Below, piece after piece: positions 15,818 through 23,238 of a DNA stretch of 64,000 bases (position 1 is the stretch's first letter; each line of letters opens with the position of its first letter). The DNA comes from an uncultured Phocaeicola sp. (GTDB lineage: Bacteria > Bacteroidota > Bacteroidia > Bacteroidales > Bacteroidaceae). A model generated the notes under the pieces. The model ran no database searches. It worked only from the letters and a program-made list of their open reading frames with translations, and was not told the origin of the DNA. The stretch is taken from positions 1 to 64,000 of the forward strand of contig CANPVZ010000006.1 of NCBI GenBank assembly GCA_947581855.1, written 5' to 3'. Both the position numbers and the translations under genes were made by a program.

Positions 15818-16570
15818 TTAAAAAGGTGTTTTGTTGAAACTAATCCGTAGTCCGGGTTTTGCAACGTGTACCGTTTTTCCGGTGGCTTTTGCTATTCCGT
15901 CCCGGAAGGCTACCGCGTCGCCGTTCCCTTCGCTTATATGTATCAATACTATGTTATTAACCCGTGTTAGGTCGTTAGCCTTCAACGCGTCCAAACAAGT
16001 ATAGTAGCTTAAATGGCTTCTCCGTACTCGTTCTTTCAATACTTCCGGTATATAACCTTCTGTTACATTGCGTTCCAATATATCCGGGTCGTAGTTGCAT
16101 TCAATTAATATGTTGTTCAACCCGGCAAATGTGCAAGGCAAATAGAAAGTATCGGTAGCAAACAATACGCCGCCCGTTTCTTCATGCCAGACGTAGAAGC
16201 CCAACGGTTCGCGGCTGTCGTGCTTCGTGGGAAAGGGAATGATAGTAAAACCGCCCAGCCGTAAATGCTGGTAACTTCCGTTTTCCATCCTTATGTGGGT
16301 CGGTCGCCAGTAAGAATTAATCTTAGCGGCTTCTATCGTGCCTTTGGAAGCGTAAACCGGAACAACGTAGTTTAAAACTTCGTTAATACGCCCGGCATGG
16401 TCGCCATGTTCATGGGTAATGAGGCAGCCTACTATTTTCTTTACGTTGTTGCCCAACGCTGCTAATACCTTTTTGAATGGTATTCCAGCTTCAAGTAGAA
16501 GGGCTTCGCCCGCGTTTTGCAAAACGTAGGCGTTACCCTCTGAACTTGAACCTAATACGGTTAATTCCAT
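15818..16570 (-). CDS. Metallo-beta-lactamase-fold hydrolase, YycJ/WalJ-like
   Basis: 250 residues. MELTVLGSSSEGNAYVLQN opens the fold; LITHEHGDHAGRI gives the HxHxDH metal motif near residues 53-58; later ligands are in FATDTFYL and VLIHISEGNGD. This is the YycJ-like branch, some members of which are 5' exonucleases linked to DNA repair. It is 2 bp from the RecT-like gene, so a 5'-exonuclease plus annealing-protein pair is a reasonable hypothesis. The substrate is not proven. Confidence 0.85.
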   Translation of the reverse strand: MELTVLGSSSEGNAYVLQNAGEALLLEAGIPFKKVLAALGNNVKKIVGCLITHEHGDHAGRINEVLNYVVPVYASKGTIEAAKINSYWRPTHIRMENGSYQHLRLGGFTIIPFPTKHDSREPLGFYVWHEETGGVLFATDTFYLPCTFAGLNNILIECNYDPDILERNVTEGYIPEVLKERVRRSHLSYYTCLDALKANDLTRVNNIVLIHISEGNGDAVAFRDGIAKATGKTVHVAKPGLRISFNKTPF

Positions 16571-16572
16571 AT

Positions 16573-17400
16573 TTAGAACAATGGTTTAGCGTTATTACTT
16601 CCGCGACCTTCCCGTGCTTGCGGCGGGTCATCTGGCTCGCTTTTAGCCGTTTGTCCCTGCTGGGCTTGTATGGGTTGCCCGTCGATAACTCCAATAGTAG
16701 GCGCGGCATTCGCTTCTTCCTTTATTTCTTCGGCTACCGCATCCACTATCGGTACGCTGCTCTGTTCGTCTGCATCGCCGAAGTCGCACCCCGTAATATA
16801 CTCGTATAGGGCTTTCTTAGCCTTCCTTTCGGCTTTTCCGCGCAGTTGGTCGTGACTGCTGTAATCATCCTTCTTTACGGTTGCAATAATGCTAAAGCCG
16901 TTTTTCTCTCCGTTATACTCATAGTTTATTTTGCAGGGTATTTCGGCGAAGTTCTGCGTTTGCCCCTTGTCGTATGAGGTATCAATGAAGTATTTTACGC
17001 CCAGCTTGCGAAGAAGCGAAGTATAACCTTCCTTAGTGGGGTACATCCTTTCGGCTATTATATTGAACTGGTTTCCGGTCGGAAGCAAGCCGATAGTAAC
17101 CGCGTCTATGATGCAATCGCGCACTATGTCACGGGTGTAAAGAGGAAGCGGGGCGCGCCCGCCGCTTCTTGCACGCCCGTTTCGGTCTGTAAGAAATCCT
17201 ATTTTCGTGTTCATCAAAGGCATGAAAACCTTATCCATTACTTCATCGGTCATGGCTTCGCGAAGAAGTGCTATTACGTTTACGGCTGTAAATGCCGCAC
17301 CGAAGTTGCTTACTATCTGCAAAGCCGAAGCGTCTTTGCATGCTAATTCAAACTTTTCTTTTGCTGCCAATACGGTAGCGGGTAAAGTGTTGGTATTCAT
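16573..17400 (-). CDS. RecT-like single-strand annealing protein (probable)
   Basis: 275 residues. The central part (VMDKVFMPLMNTKIGFLTDR, YTRDIVRDCIIDAVTIGLLP, GNQFNIIAERMYPTKEGYTSLLRK) has the phage recombinase look: a basic helical core with TKEGY followed by a strand-rich section and a Lys/Arg cluster (GKAERKAKKALYEYI). The C-terminal 60 residues are acidic and disordered. RecT-type proteins anneal strands made by a partner exonuclease. Neighbours are an MBL-fold hydrolase and an SbcC-like ATPase, a recombination module. The family call is moderate. Confidence 0.62.
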   Translation of the reverse strand: MNTNTLPATVLAAKEKFELACKDASALQIVSNFGAAFTAVNVIALLREAMTDEVMDKVFMPLMNTKIGFLTDRNGRARSGGRAPLPLYTRDIVRDCIIDAVTIGLLPTGNQFNIIAERMYPTKEGYTSLLRKLGVKYFIDTSYDKGQTQNFAEIPCKINYEYNGEKNGFSIIATVKKDDYSSHDQLRGKAERKAKKALYEYITGCDFGDADEQSSVPIVDAVAEEIKEEANAAPTIGVIDGQPIQAQQGQTAKSEPDDPPQAREGRGSNNAKPLF

Positions 17401-17411
17401 ACTATCGTTAG

Positions 17412-18149
17412 TTAATTGTTGTTCATTATGTCCTTTAAAAAGTCGTCTATTCCACCACCTTTAATCATCTTTTCAAAAGCTATTTCGCGGGTTGCTCGTT
17501 CTACTATCGGCGCGGAATGCTTTCCGGTAAGAAGTTCTTTCAATCCCTTTATTATGGCTCCATAATTTCCGCAAAAACCTACCATTACTCCGGTACTTCC
17601 TTCGCCATTTTTATCCTTCGTATCAGTGTCGCAACCTACTACGATAAGACCGCGTGAACTGCTTCCGTTACAGAATGGTACTAAATGCTTTTGCATTACT
17701 TCTGTGGTGGTCTTCAAAAAGTCGCTTTGGGGTTCTTCTTGGCTGCTTTCCGCTTGTTGCGTTTCTCCGTTTTCCGAAGCAAAGCAATAATAGTCACGGT
17801 ACAAGTCCGCAAAGTGTTCGGCTGCGTATTTCGCGAGCGCGGACGTGGGAAAGCAAAGCCGAGAGCCGATAGACGCAGCCGTAGCCGCAGCCGCGTAATG
17901 CGTATACACGCACGAAAGCCCGGCATTTACATAGCGGAATAGCGGGTAATACTTCCATTCGTTTTGGTCGTCCCAATTCGGTTTCCAGCCGTTATTAAGC
18001 GCGCGGGTTATTACAGTCAGCTTGTGGTAGGCTAACATACTTCTTTGGTCTTCCTTCGGGAAAGCGTTAAACACTTCTTCGTTAATCGGTTGAATGTTCA
18101 AAACTTTACAAGCGTCTTCGTAGGACGTGATTTTCTTTGATGTATCCAT
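17412..18149 (-). CDS. Phage protein with hypervariable block, paralogue B
   Basis: 245 residues starting MDTSKKITSYEDACKVLNI. It parallels the 14838 gene from residue about 7 to 125: EDACKVL...PINE, NNGWKPNWDD, KYYPLFRY, AGLSC, variable block, GSRLCF, AKYAAEHFADLY. It then has a C-terminal extension of about 110 residues with a predicted alpha/beta domain (SSRGLIVVGCDTDTKD, GVMVGFCGNYGAIIKGL) that is absent from copy A. The variable block is at 17851-17924. Both copies are cytoplasmic by sequence. Function unknown. Confidence 0.72.
   Translation of the reverse strand: MDTSKKITSYEDACKVLNIQPINEEVFNAFPKEDQRSMLAYHKLTVITRALNNGWKPNWDDQNEWKYYPLFRYVNAGLSCVYTHYAAAATAASIGSRLCFPTSALAKYAAEHFADLYRDYYCFASENGETQQAESSQEEPQSDFLKTTTEVMQKHLVPFCNGSSSRGLIVVGCDTDTKDKNGEGSTGVMVGFCGNYGAIIKGLKELLTGKHSAPIVERATREIAFEKMIKGGGIDDFLKDIMNNN
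17851..17924 (-). repeat. Variable-repeat-like block B (74 nt)
   Basis: The counterpart of block A at 14917-14990. It encodes AGLSC, then VYTHYAAAATAASI, then GSRLC, against ANTYNAASNTAANF in copy A. Changes are confined to codon positions 1 and 2 at sites compatible with adenine in a shared template. Sequence on both sides diverges immediately. Confidence 0.65.
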
Positions 18150-18183
18150 AAATTTGTTTATTAAAATGGTTAATAATGTTCTG

Positions 18184-20235
18184 TTATTCTACTTTGAAGT
18201 CTTCGGTAGTTACTACCAACTTTATAAGCTGGCTAACAACCGGGATAAACTCGTTAATACTTTCTGCGTTATCCACGAAAATAGGCGCGCTAACGTTGTG
18301 GAATGTGCAAAGGGTGTTTATTATGTCAAGCCCGGCATTAACTTTCCCGGCTTGGTTCTTATCCGCGTATTTTACCCCGTCAATAAGGCAAATGCAATCC
18401 GGTTCTTTTTCGCCGTTTACGAGCGTTTTGTACATCTTGAACTGAACCCGGCTAAACAATCCGTTTACGCGGCGTTCCACTTCCGTCATACGGGCTTTTA
18501 TCAAATCGGCTATTACTATTTCGCATCCTTGTATTTCGGCGCGTTCCTGCGCCAATTTTGCGGCTTCCCCGTTTAGTTCGGCTATGCGCTTTTCGTTGGC
18601 TTCTATAATGGTGCGAAGGTTTAGCTTACGCTTTACTTCATCAAGCCGGGCGGTAAGGTTGGCTTTCCGTTGGCGTATCTCTGTTCTGCTTGCCGCGTCT
18701 TCTGCGTTGAAGGCTGGAAGCTGTTCGGAAAGTTCCTTTATTTCTTTTTCAAGTGCAACCCATTCCGGGAGGTCTTCTCCGTTAATATCCGGTTCGGTAT
18801 TTACGCGTGGATTATCATTCAAAACCTTTTGCAACGCTTCGCGGTCTTCTTTCGCCTTTGTTACGGCGGTAGTGTGGCTGGCTTCCAATTCAGCTAACGC
18901 TTTGTCTATCCGGTTGGCTTCTTCTTCCTGCGATGTTATCATTTCGTTTAATCGCTGACCGTCCGTATTAATCTTGTTAAGGCGTTCTTCCCGGTCTGCA
19001 TAGAATTTTTCGCGAGCGGCTTCCCGGTCGGTATTATATTTTGCTAATGCTACCGGGTCGGCACAAGCGTGCTTGAACAACGGGCAAACAAGGCTTTCCG
19101 TAGCGGTAAATTCTTCGGCGTTTACTTTGTACCATCTTTTGCGTAGTTCGTTCTGCATTTGCTTGTAGCCTTCTATCGTGCTTTGCGTCCGTTTCTTCTC
19201 GTTCGTCAAACGGTCGTATTCGCTACGGTAACGGCTGGCTTCGCTGCGTTCGTCGTTTATAACCTGCTGTAACTTGCGGTCGGCATTATTGTAGGTTTCG
19301 TTCTTTTTGAACGCTTCGTTCCTTGCCGTTTCCTTTGCCTTAAATACTAAAGCGTGCTGGCTGCTACGTTTGTCATTTATGGCGGTTTGTACCTTAGCGG
19401 CAGCTTCATAGGCGATACGGTTGGCTTCCGCTGCTGATGCGGCGGCTTCGTCTATGTCGTTCAATTCTTTTGTAAGCTGTTCCTTCTCGGTATTAAGGGC
19501 GTCATAATCCGGTGTCAGCGGGGTAGCGCGCGTTATTTCGTCAATACGTGTAGGTATCTTTTCCAGTTCCTTCGTTATCTTCTCCTTTTGCGCTGAAATC
19601 TCGCGTTTATAGTCTTCTACGGTTTTCCCGCTAAGCTGTTCTATCAAAGTGGCAAAGGCTGTATTGCCCTTCGCTATGTCTTCGTAGCTTACTCCCCCGG
19701 CAATCTGCAAAAGCATTTCACGTTGTGCCGTCCAATGAAGGGAAAGGAAATAGTAGGGGTTGGTAATCATCTTGAAAACGGCTTCGGGTATAATCGCGTT
19801 TATACGTTCGTCGTATTCGCCTTTTGTTTTTAATGGGACTCCGTTATAGAAGTAGTCGGTATGGTGTCCCTTTAACTTCCTTTCCGTCTTTCCCTTCTCT
19901 GTTTTCCATTCTTCAACCAATACGCGGCGAAGTTCTACGGTTTCAACGCTTCCCGTTTCGGTATCTATTATTTCTAACGTTCCGGCTACTTCGTGTTCAA
20001 GGTCGGGAATAAAATTGCCTTCCGCGTCGTTGGTCTTAATTCCGAATTTGCTATCTACATTCCCTTCGCTGTCTTTGCCCCAAAGAAGCCATGTAAAAGC
20101 ATCCATTACGGTAGTTTTTCCCGTACCGTTCCGTCCGCTTATGGTTGTAACTGTGTCGTTAAAGTCTATAACGACGTTACGCAAGCCTTTGAAATTAGCA
20201 AGGCTTAAACGTTTGATGATTGCTTTTTTGCTCAT
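18184..20235 (-). CDS. SbcC/Rad50-like AAA ATPase
   Basis: 683 residues from the ATG at 20235 (MSKKAIIKRLSLANFKGLRN), chosen because an earlier in-frame Met would lie inside the upstream gene. Walker A is GRNGTGKTTVMDAFTWL near residues 34-50. Long heptad-rich arms are interrupted near the middle by CPLFKHAC, a possible zinc-hook analogue. The C-terminal end holds NAGLDIINTL and PIFVDNAESI, the signature and Walker B region of phage AAA_23 proteins. It probably remodels DNA ends for recombination, but a matching SbcD-type nuclease gene is not present; the MBL hydrolase may fill that role. Confidence 0.85.
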   Translation of the reverse strand: MSKKAIIKRLSLANFKGLRNVVIDFNDTVTTISGRNGTGKTTVMDAFTWLLWGKDSEGNVDSKFGIKTNDAEGNFIPDLEHEVAGTLEIIDTETGSVETVELRRVLVEEWKTEKGKTERKLKGHHTDYFYNGVPLKTKGEYDERINAIIPEAVFKMITNPYYFLSLHWTAQREMLLQIAGGVSYEDIAKGNTAFATLIEQLSGKTVEDYKREISAQKEKITKELEKIPTRIDEITRATPLTPDYDALNTEKEQLTKELNDIDEAAASAAEANRIAYEAAAKVQTAINDKRSSQHALVFKAKETARNEAFKKNETYNNADRKLQQVINDERSEASRYRSEYDRLTNEKKRTQSTIEGYKQMQNELRKRWYKVNAEEFTATESLVCPLFKHACADPVALAKYNTDREAAREKFYADREERLNKINTDGQRLNEMITSQEEEANRIDKALAELEASHTTAVTKAKEDREALQKVLNDNPRVNTEPDINGEDLPEWVALEKEIKELSEQLPAFNAEDAASRTEIRQRKANLTARLDEVKRKLNLRTIIEANEKRIAELNGEAAKLAQERAEIQGCEIVIADLIKARMTEVERRVNGLFSRVQFKMYKTLVNGEKEPDCICLIDGVKYADKNQAGKVNAGLDIINTLCTFHNVSAPIFVDNAESINEFIPVVSQLIKLVVTTEDFKVE

Positions 20236-20236
20236 A

Positions 20237-20917
20237 TTACTGATATTTTTGAAGTGAATAAAATCCCGCGTCAAGATTTACGGTTATTTTCTCTAATTTT
20301 TTCTTTTGGGCTGCATAGGAGCGCGCTATGCTGTTCAAGTAGCCCGTAAGATTTACTATGTAGGTGCGCTTCTCTATGATGCAGTTTAGAGCTACGTCTA
20401 AGACGGTTTCCCAAACTTCCCGTACGCGTTCCGGCTGTACTGCTATTCTGTGCCGGATGATGTATTCCGTAACTTTTGCTTTACGGCTTTCAATCTCGGT
20501 TATTACCATTGAAAAATCACCCGTTCGGTATGCCTGCAACACAATCGCGCAAAATTGGATGGCATTCAAATATTCTTCTTGTATGTTGGAAACGCTTGTT
20601 TTCTTTCTCAAACGTTCCCTAATCCGTTCTTGGAATGTATTACGGTCTATTAGTTCCACCTGCCCGCTGGTTGTTTCAACTATACAGTATTTTCGGCTAA
20701 TCTCGCGCGGGTCTATGTTCTTTTCCGCCGAATAGAGGAAACGTTTAAGGCTTCCGGTGTATTTTTCCCCGTTATCCGCCTTTAATATCAATGCGTTATT
20801 GCATGGTTTCAATATACGCGGTTCTACTCCCCGGCAGTAGCTTCGTATCTGCCTGCTTTCCCTATTTATTTCGTATTTAGAAAAGCCGGGAATGTTAATC
20901 CAAATATTATTAATCAT
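20237..20917 (-). CDS. Phage protein with NUMOD4-like N-terminus
   Basis: 226 residues. MINNIWINIPGFSKYEINRE resembles the NUMOD4 module (W..I.GF..Y.I) usually found in HNH homing endonucleases, but no HNH motif follows. The rest is helical (REVWETVLDVALNCIIEKRT) and basic. Its stop is one base from the SbcC-like start. It may be a DNA-binding remnant or accessory. Function not assigned. Confidence 0.6.
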   Translation of the reverse strand: MINNIWINIPGFSKYEINRESRQIRSYCRGVEPRILKPCNNALILKADNGEKYTGSLKRFLYSAEKNIDPREISRKYCIVETTSGQVELIDRNTFQERIRERLRKKTSVSNIQEEYLNAIQFCAIVLQAYRTGDFSMVITEIESRKAKVTEYIIRHRIAVQPERVREVWETVLDVALNCIIEKRTYIVNLTGYLNSIARSYAAQKKKLEKITVNLDAGFYSLQKYQ

Positions 20918-20936
20918 ATAGCTGTGTTTTAAAAAG

Positions 20937-21221
20937 TTATTTCTTTTTGTTGTCCGCTGCCAGCTTTAACGCTAAATCAGCGTCAATAATCAGTAGCGCG
21001 CCTACTTGCGTTATCGCTTCATCAATCCGTCCGGAAGCCTTCAACCGCGCTGCGGTTGTCTTGGAACAACCCAACAGCATTGCAAGCCCTTTCAAGCCGT
21101 ACACGTAACGCTTTGCCGATTTGGGCTTTTCCGGTTTCTGTGCTGAAACTTCCATACGTTCGCCTATCGCGTCCAGAAATTCGCCGAGCGTAAGGTCTAT
21201 AATTCTTTTCTTAGCATCCAT
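20937..21221 (-). CDS. DUF3853 family protein, excisionase-like HTH
   Basis: 94 residues. The core YVYGLKGLAMLLGCSKTTAA followed by RLKASGRIDEAITQVGALLIIDADLAL is a MerR/excisionase-type winged helix of the DUF3853 family. A clear homologue is at 34271 in the neighbouring mobilizable element. In Bacteroides elements such proteins sit near integrases and probably direct excision or transcription. Here it is inside the early operon, a natural place for an Xis-like gene. Confidence 0.8.
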   Translation of the reverse strand: MDAKKRIIDLTLGEFLDAIGERMEVSAQKPEKPKSAKRYVYGLKGLAMLLGCSKTTAARLKASGRIDEAITQVGALLIIDADLALKLAADNKKK

Positions 21222-21224
21222 AGT

Positions 21225-21446
21225 CTAACTGTTTTCGTCGTCTTTAATGTCCGGCACTGTCTTTGCCGCTACCTTTATCGAAAGGGCGAAATTCGCGACT
21301 ACAAGGAATACCGCCCATATAGGCGCGGTTTCGGTGTCAATGCTTAGAAGAATAAAGGAAACGGCGACCCAAGCAAGGGTAAGCCAGTTATACCACTTTA
21401 GCGGCTTCGTAAATTCAATGCCGAGGGCTTTAAAAATCTTAGTCAT
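21225..21446 (-). CDS. Small membrane protein
   Basis: 73 residues from the ATG at 21446, chosen because it overlaps the upstream stop (21439) by 8 bp, whereas a Met further upstream would overlap much more. After MTKIFKALGIEFTKPLKW there are two hydrophobic segments (WLTLAWVAVSFILLSI and APIWAVFLVVANFALSI) and a polar tail. It is a hairpin inner-membrane protein of unknown role. Confidence 0.6.
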   Translation of the reverse strand: MTKIFKALGIEFTKPLKWYNWLTLAWVAVSFILLSIDTETAPIWAVFLVVANFALSIKVAAKTVPDIKDDENS

Positions 21447-21840
21447 AACTGCAAACTTCAAAAGGGTTATAATCGTTTTCGCCTTTGCGTCTTCCCGTCG
21501 TTTTGGCAATCCGTGTTATCTGCGCGCGTCTTCCTACTCTGAAAAAATCGCCGTTTCCGGTAAGTTCCTTCGGGAGTATAATTAGAAGAAGGGCTACCGC
21601 TACGAATGTACGTTTCAACGGGTCAAGGCTTACCGGAACATTATGTTTTGTGCAGAACCACCAAACGCAAAGTTCCGTAGCCTTCTGTATACCTACTTTC
21701 GCGTAGATGTTCCGGGCTGTATTCTCTACTGTGCGGGTCGAAATAAACAGTATGTCCGCTACTTCTTTCTTGGAAGCTCCCCACGCCAGCAAGTGCGCTA
21801 CCTCGGTTTCCCGTCTACTTAGTTCTACCTTTAACCTCAT
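21439..21840 (-). CDS. LuxR-type HTH protein with C-terminal membrane segment
   Basis: About 133 residues from the ATG at 21840, which forms ATGA with the preceding stop. MRLKVELSRRETEVAHLLAW and the following KKEVADILFISTRTVENTARNIYAKVG give the LuxR/GerE DNA-binding domain with TVENTARNIYAKVGI as the recognition helix part. A hydrophobic stretch (TFVAVALLLIILP) suggests membrane anchoring. It probably regulates phage transcription. No phospho-receiver domain is present. Confidence 0.78.
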   Translation of the reverse strand: MRLKVELSRRETEVAHLLAWGASKKEVADILFISTRTVENTARNIYAKVGIQKATELCVWWFCTKHNVPVSLDPLKRTFVAVALLLIILPKELTGNGDFFRVGRRAQITRIAKTTGRRKGENDYNPFEVCSYD

Positions 21841-22076
21841 ACGTCCCAAATATTGGCTGTTATACCGTATTTGTTGAATACGCCTTCTACGGCTTTAGCC
21901 TGCGTTACTTTAGGCTCTATCTTTCCGTCCCGGTATGCGTAGAAGCTATTCCGGTTATTTATGCCCAAAGCAGCTTTTATTTCCGTTACCGCTATTTTGT
22001 AATCGCCTACTCGTAATTGGTTCAACCCGCTAAGGAAGCCCCTGCTTTTTTTCTTATTTTCTGTTGTTACTACCAT
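21837..22076 (-). CDS. Small HTH-like regulator
   Basis: 79 residues. YKIAVTEIKAALGINNRNSFYAYRDGKIEP is consistent with a helix-turn-helix and KVTQAKAVEGVFNKYGI is helical. It precedes the LuxR-type gene with an ATGA overlap, and follows a 170-bp gap carrying a structured RNA and palindrome copy 4. It is likely a Cro-like or replication-control protein. Confidence 0.62.
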   Translation of the reverse strand: MVVTTENKKKSRGFLSGLNQLRVGDYKIAVTEIKAALGINNRNSFYAYRDGKIEPKVTQAKAVEGVFNKYGITANIWDV

Positions 22077-22101
22077 AATTGTAAAATTTAAAATTCATAG
22101 T

Positions 22102-22146
22102 GCGCGGGGGAAGGTTCGCCCTTCGTACGCCCGTAGCGTCCCGCGC
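22102..22146 (-). ncRNA. Predicted three-way-junction RNA in the early-operon leader of 21837
   Basis: Transcribed leftwards, GCGCGGG pairs with CCCGCGC (22140-22146 with 22102-22108). Inside it sit two hairpins: ACGC/GCGT around a 5-nt loop (22127-22139) and GAAGG/CCTTC around GCGAA (22110-22124). The region is much more GC-rich than its surroundings, sits between a stop (22247) and a start (22076), and holds no open frame. It might be a cis-regulatory element, a terminator-antiterminator or a small RNA. Confidence 0.45.
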
Positions 22147-22230
22147 GCGGTCTGTTTCCGCAGTCATCGGTTTATAGCCTTTACAAAGGGGATTCCTTTT
22201 CCGCTGGCTTATATATAGTTCCTCTGATTT

Positions 22231-22245
22231 GTATTAAGGTAATAC
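22231..22245. promoter_or_regulatory. GTATTA-N3-TAATAC palindrome, copy 4
   Basis: GTATTAAGGTAATAC, a perfect dyad with a 3-bp centre, beginning 2 bp after the stop codon at 22247. It is the same consensus as at 2160 and the near copies at 7461 and 23758. Confidence 0.5.
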
Positions 22246-22246
22246 G

Positions 22247-22810
22247 TTAATCGGAAGAAGAAGCGTTACCTATCTGCTTGTAATAGCTGGTATCTTCCAT
22301 GCTATCCATGTAGTTAAGCATACGCAAAAGTCTTTGCAGGTCTTCCGGGCTTAATTCCCGTTCTTCTTCGTTGTTGTCGTCACTATGCTTGCCAAATAGC
22401 CTATGCTTTTGTATGTACGCTTCCGTAAACTCCTTTTGCATCCGCTTCATGTCCTTTGTAAGCTGTTTGTAGCGCCAATCGTACAAAGCCTGCAATTCTA
22501 CGTACTGCATTTTGGTTAATTCAACGGTAACGTATCTTCTGCGCTGGCGGTATCTCATCCGTATTTCGTTTGTAACGTTGAAATAGCACTGGGTAAACAA
22601 AGTAAATCCGTACCCGTTTTCCTTTACGTTGAAGGTGTACTGCTGTTTTTCTTCCTGTGCTTCTACTATTTCTTCCAACGAAACTCCGTATTTAGCTAAT
22701 AGTTGGTCTAACAAACGCTTTGCGTTCAGGGCTTCGCCTTTCTCACCGCGTTCCGCAAGGGCTTGTAGTTTCTGAACCTTGCTTCTAATGCTTTCAAAAT
22801 CTTTCTCCAT
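22247..22810 (-). CDS. DUF2786 family protein
   Basis: 187 residues. The opening segment (ESIRSKVQKLQALAERGEKG, then LNAKRLLDQLLAKYGVSLEEI) is the DUF2786 domain, followed by a helical basic region (YRQRRRYVTVELTKMQYVELQ) and an acidic C-terminus. DUF2786 proteins are common in phages but unassigned. It is the second gene of the leftward early operon. Confidence 0.75.
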   Translation of the reverse strand: MEKDFESIRSKVQKLQALAERGEKGEALNAKRLLDQLLAKYGVSLEEIVEAQEEKQQYTFNVKENGYGFTLFTQCYFNVTNEIRMRYRQRRRYVTVELTKMQYVELQALYDWRYKQLTKDMKRMQKEFTEAYIQKHRLFGKHSDDNNEEERELSPEDLQRLLRMLNYMDSMEDTSYYKQIGNASSSD

Positions 22811-22826
22811 ATAGCTGAATGTTATG

Positions 22827-23051
22827 TTATTTTACATAGAAAGTAATGCGAAGCCCTCTACGCAGGCAGCACTTAACTTTGTCTAATCCGGCTTTCAAAG
22901 CACGTGTTACAAACTTATCGGCTAAAGTTTCGCCAATCAATTTCAGAAGTCCGCTTACGCCTACCAGCTTGTTAATACGGTTGCCTTCGTTGTCTATTCC
23001 GCTTACTTTAATGCGGAAGTTCCTGTTAATGAATTTACTTGTATGTATCAT
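22827..23051 (-). CDS. First early gene, small basic phage protein
   Basis: 74 residues. MIHTSKFINRNFRIKVSGID is followed by GNRINKLVGVSGLLKLIGET and a basic end (KVKCCLRRGLRITFYVK). It is the promoter-proximal gene of the early operon, about 90 bp after the predicted leftward promoter. An early regulator is likely by position but the family is not recognised. Confidence 0.62.
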   Translation of the reverse strand: MIHTSKFINRNFRIKVSGIDNEGNRINKLVGVSGLLKLIGETLADKFVTRALKAGLDKVKCCLRRGLRITFYVK

Positions 23052-23092
23052 ATAGCTTTTATAAATTTCTGTAAATTAGCGTGTTTTTGTCA

Positions 23093-23123
23093 TTGCTAAG
23101 TGTTCGCTTTTTGCTTACCTTTG
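23093..23123 (+). promoter_or_regulatory. Predicted rightward repressor promoter
   Basis: ATTG at 23092-23095, a 20-bp spacer, and TACCTTTG at 23116-23123, matching the Bacteroides -33/-7 pattern TTTG-N19-21-TAnnTTTG with one -33 mismatch. It reads into the repressor gene (start 23239), leaving about 105 bp of leader. An operator-like repeat lies between its -33 and -7 boxes. Confidence 0.55.
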
Positions 23124-23199
23124 CAACTGAACAACTAACACAATGCAAATGTATAGTAAAAGCATACAATATGCAAACTAAAAGTGTTCATATTTTTAG
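23096..23199. promoter_or_regulatory. Two operator-like repeats between divergent promoters
   Basis: CTAAGTGTTCGCTTTTTGCTTA (23096-23117) and a similar 22-mer at 23178-23199 (CTAAAAGTGTTC, then ATATTTTTAG) share CTAA, GTGTTC and TTTTT in order. The second is a partial dyad (CTAAAA/TTTTAG). The first overlaps the rightward promoter core; the second abuts the leftward -33 box. They are good candidates for the lysogeny repressor's operators. Confidence 0.5.
23146..23177 (-). promoter_or_regulatory. Predicted leftward early promoter
   Basis: On the minus strand, TTTG (23177-23174), a 20-bp spacer, then TACATTTG (23153-23146): an exact match to the Bacteroides consensus. Transcription would begin near 23140 and run through the early operon from the gene at 22827. 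Confidence 0.75.
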
Positions 23200-23238
23200 C
23201 TGAAAGCTGATTTTTAACTTTTAGAAACAGTTACGTTT

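Noticed and set aside
14838..18149. A complete diversity-generating retroelement cassette
   Set aside because: I looked for a reverse transcriptase (YxDD-type motif) and for a third, A-rich copy of the 74-nt block on both strands and found neither in the window. Only the two variable-type copies are present.
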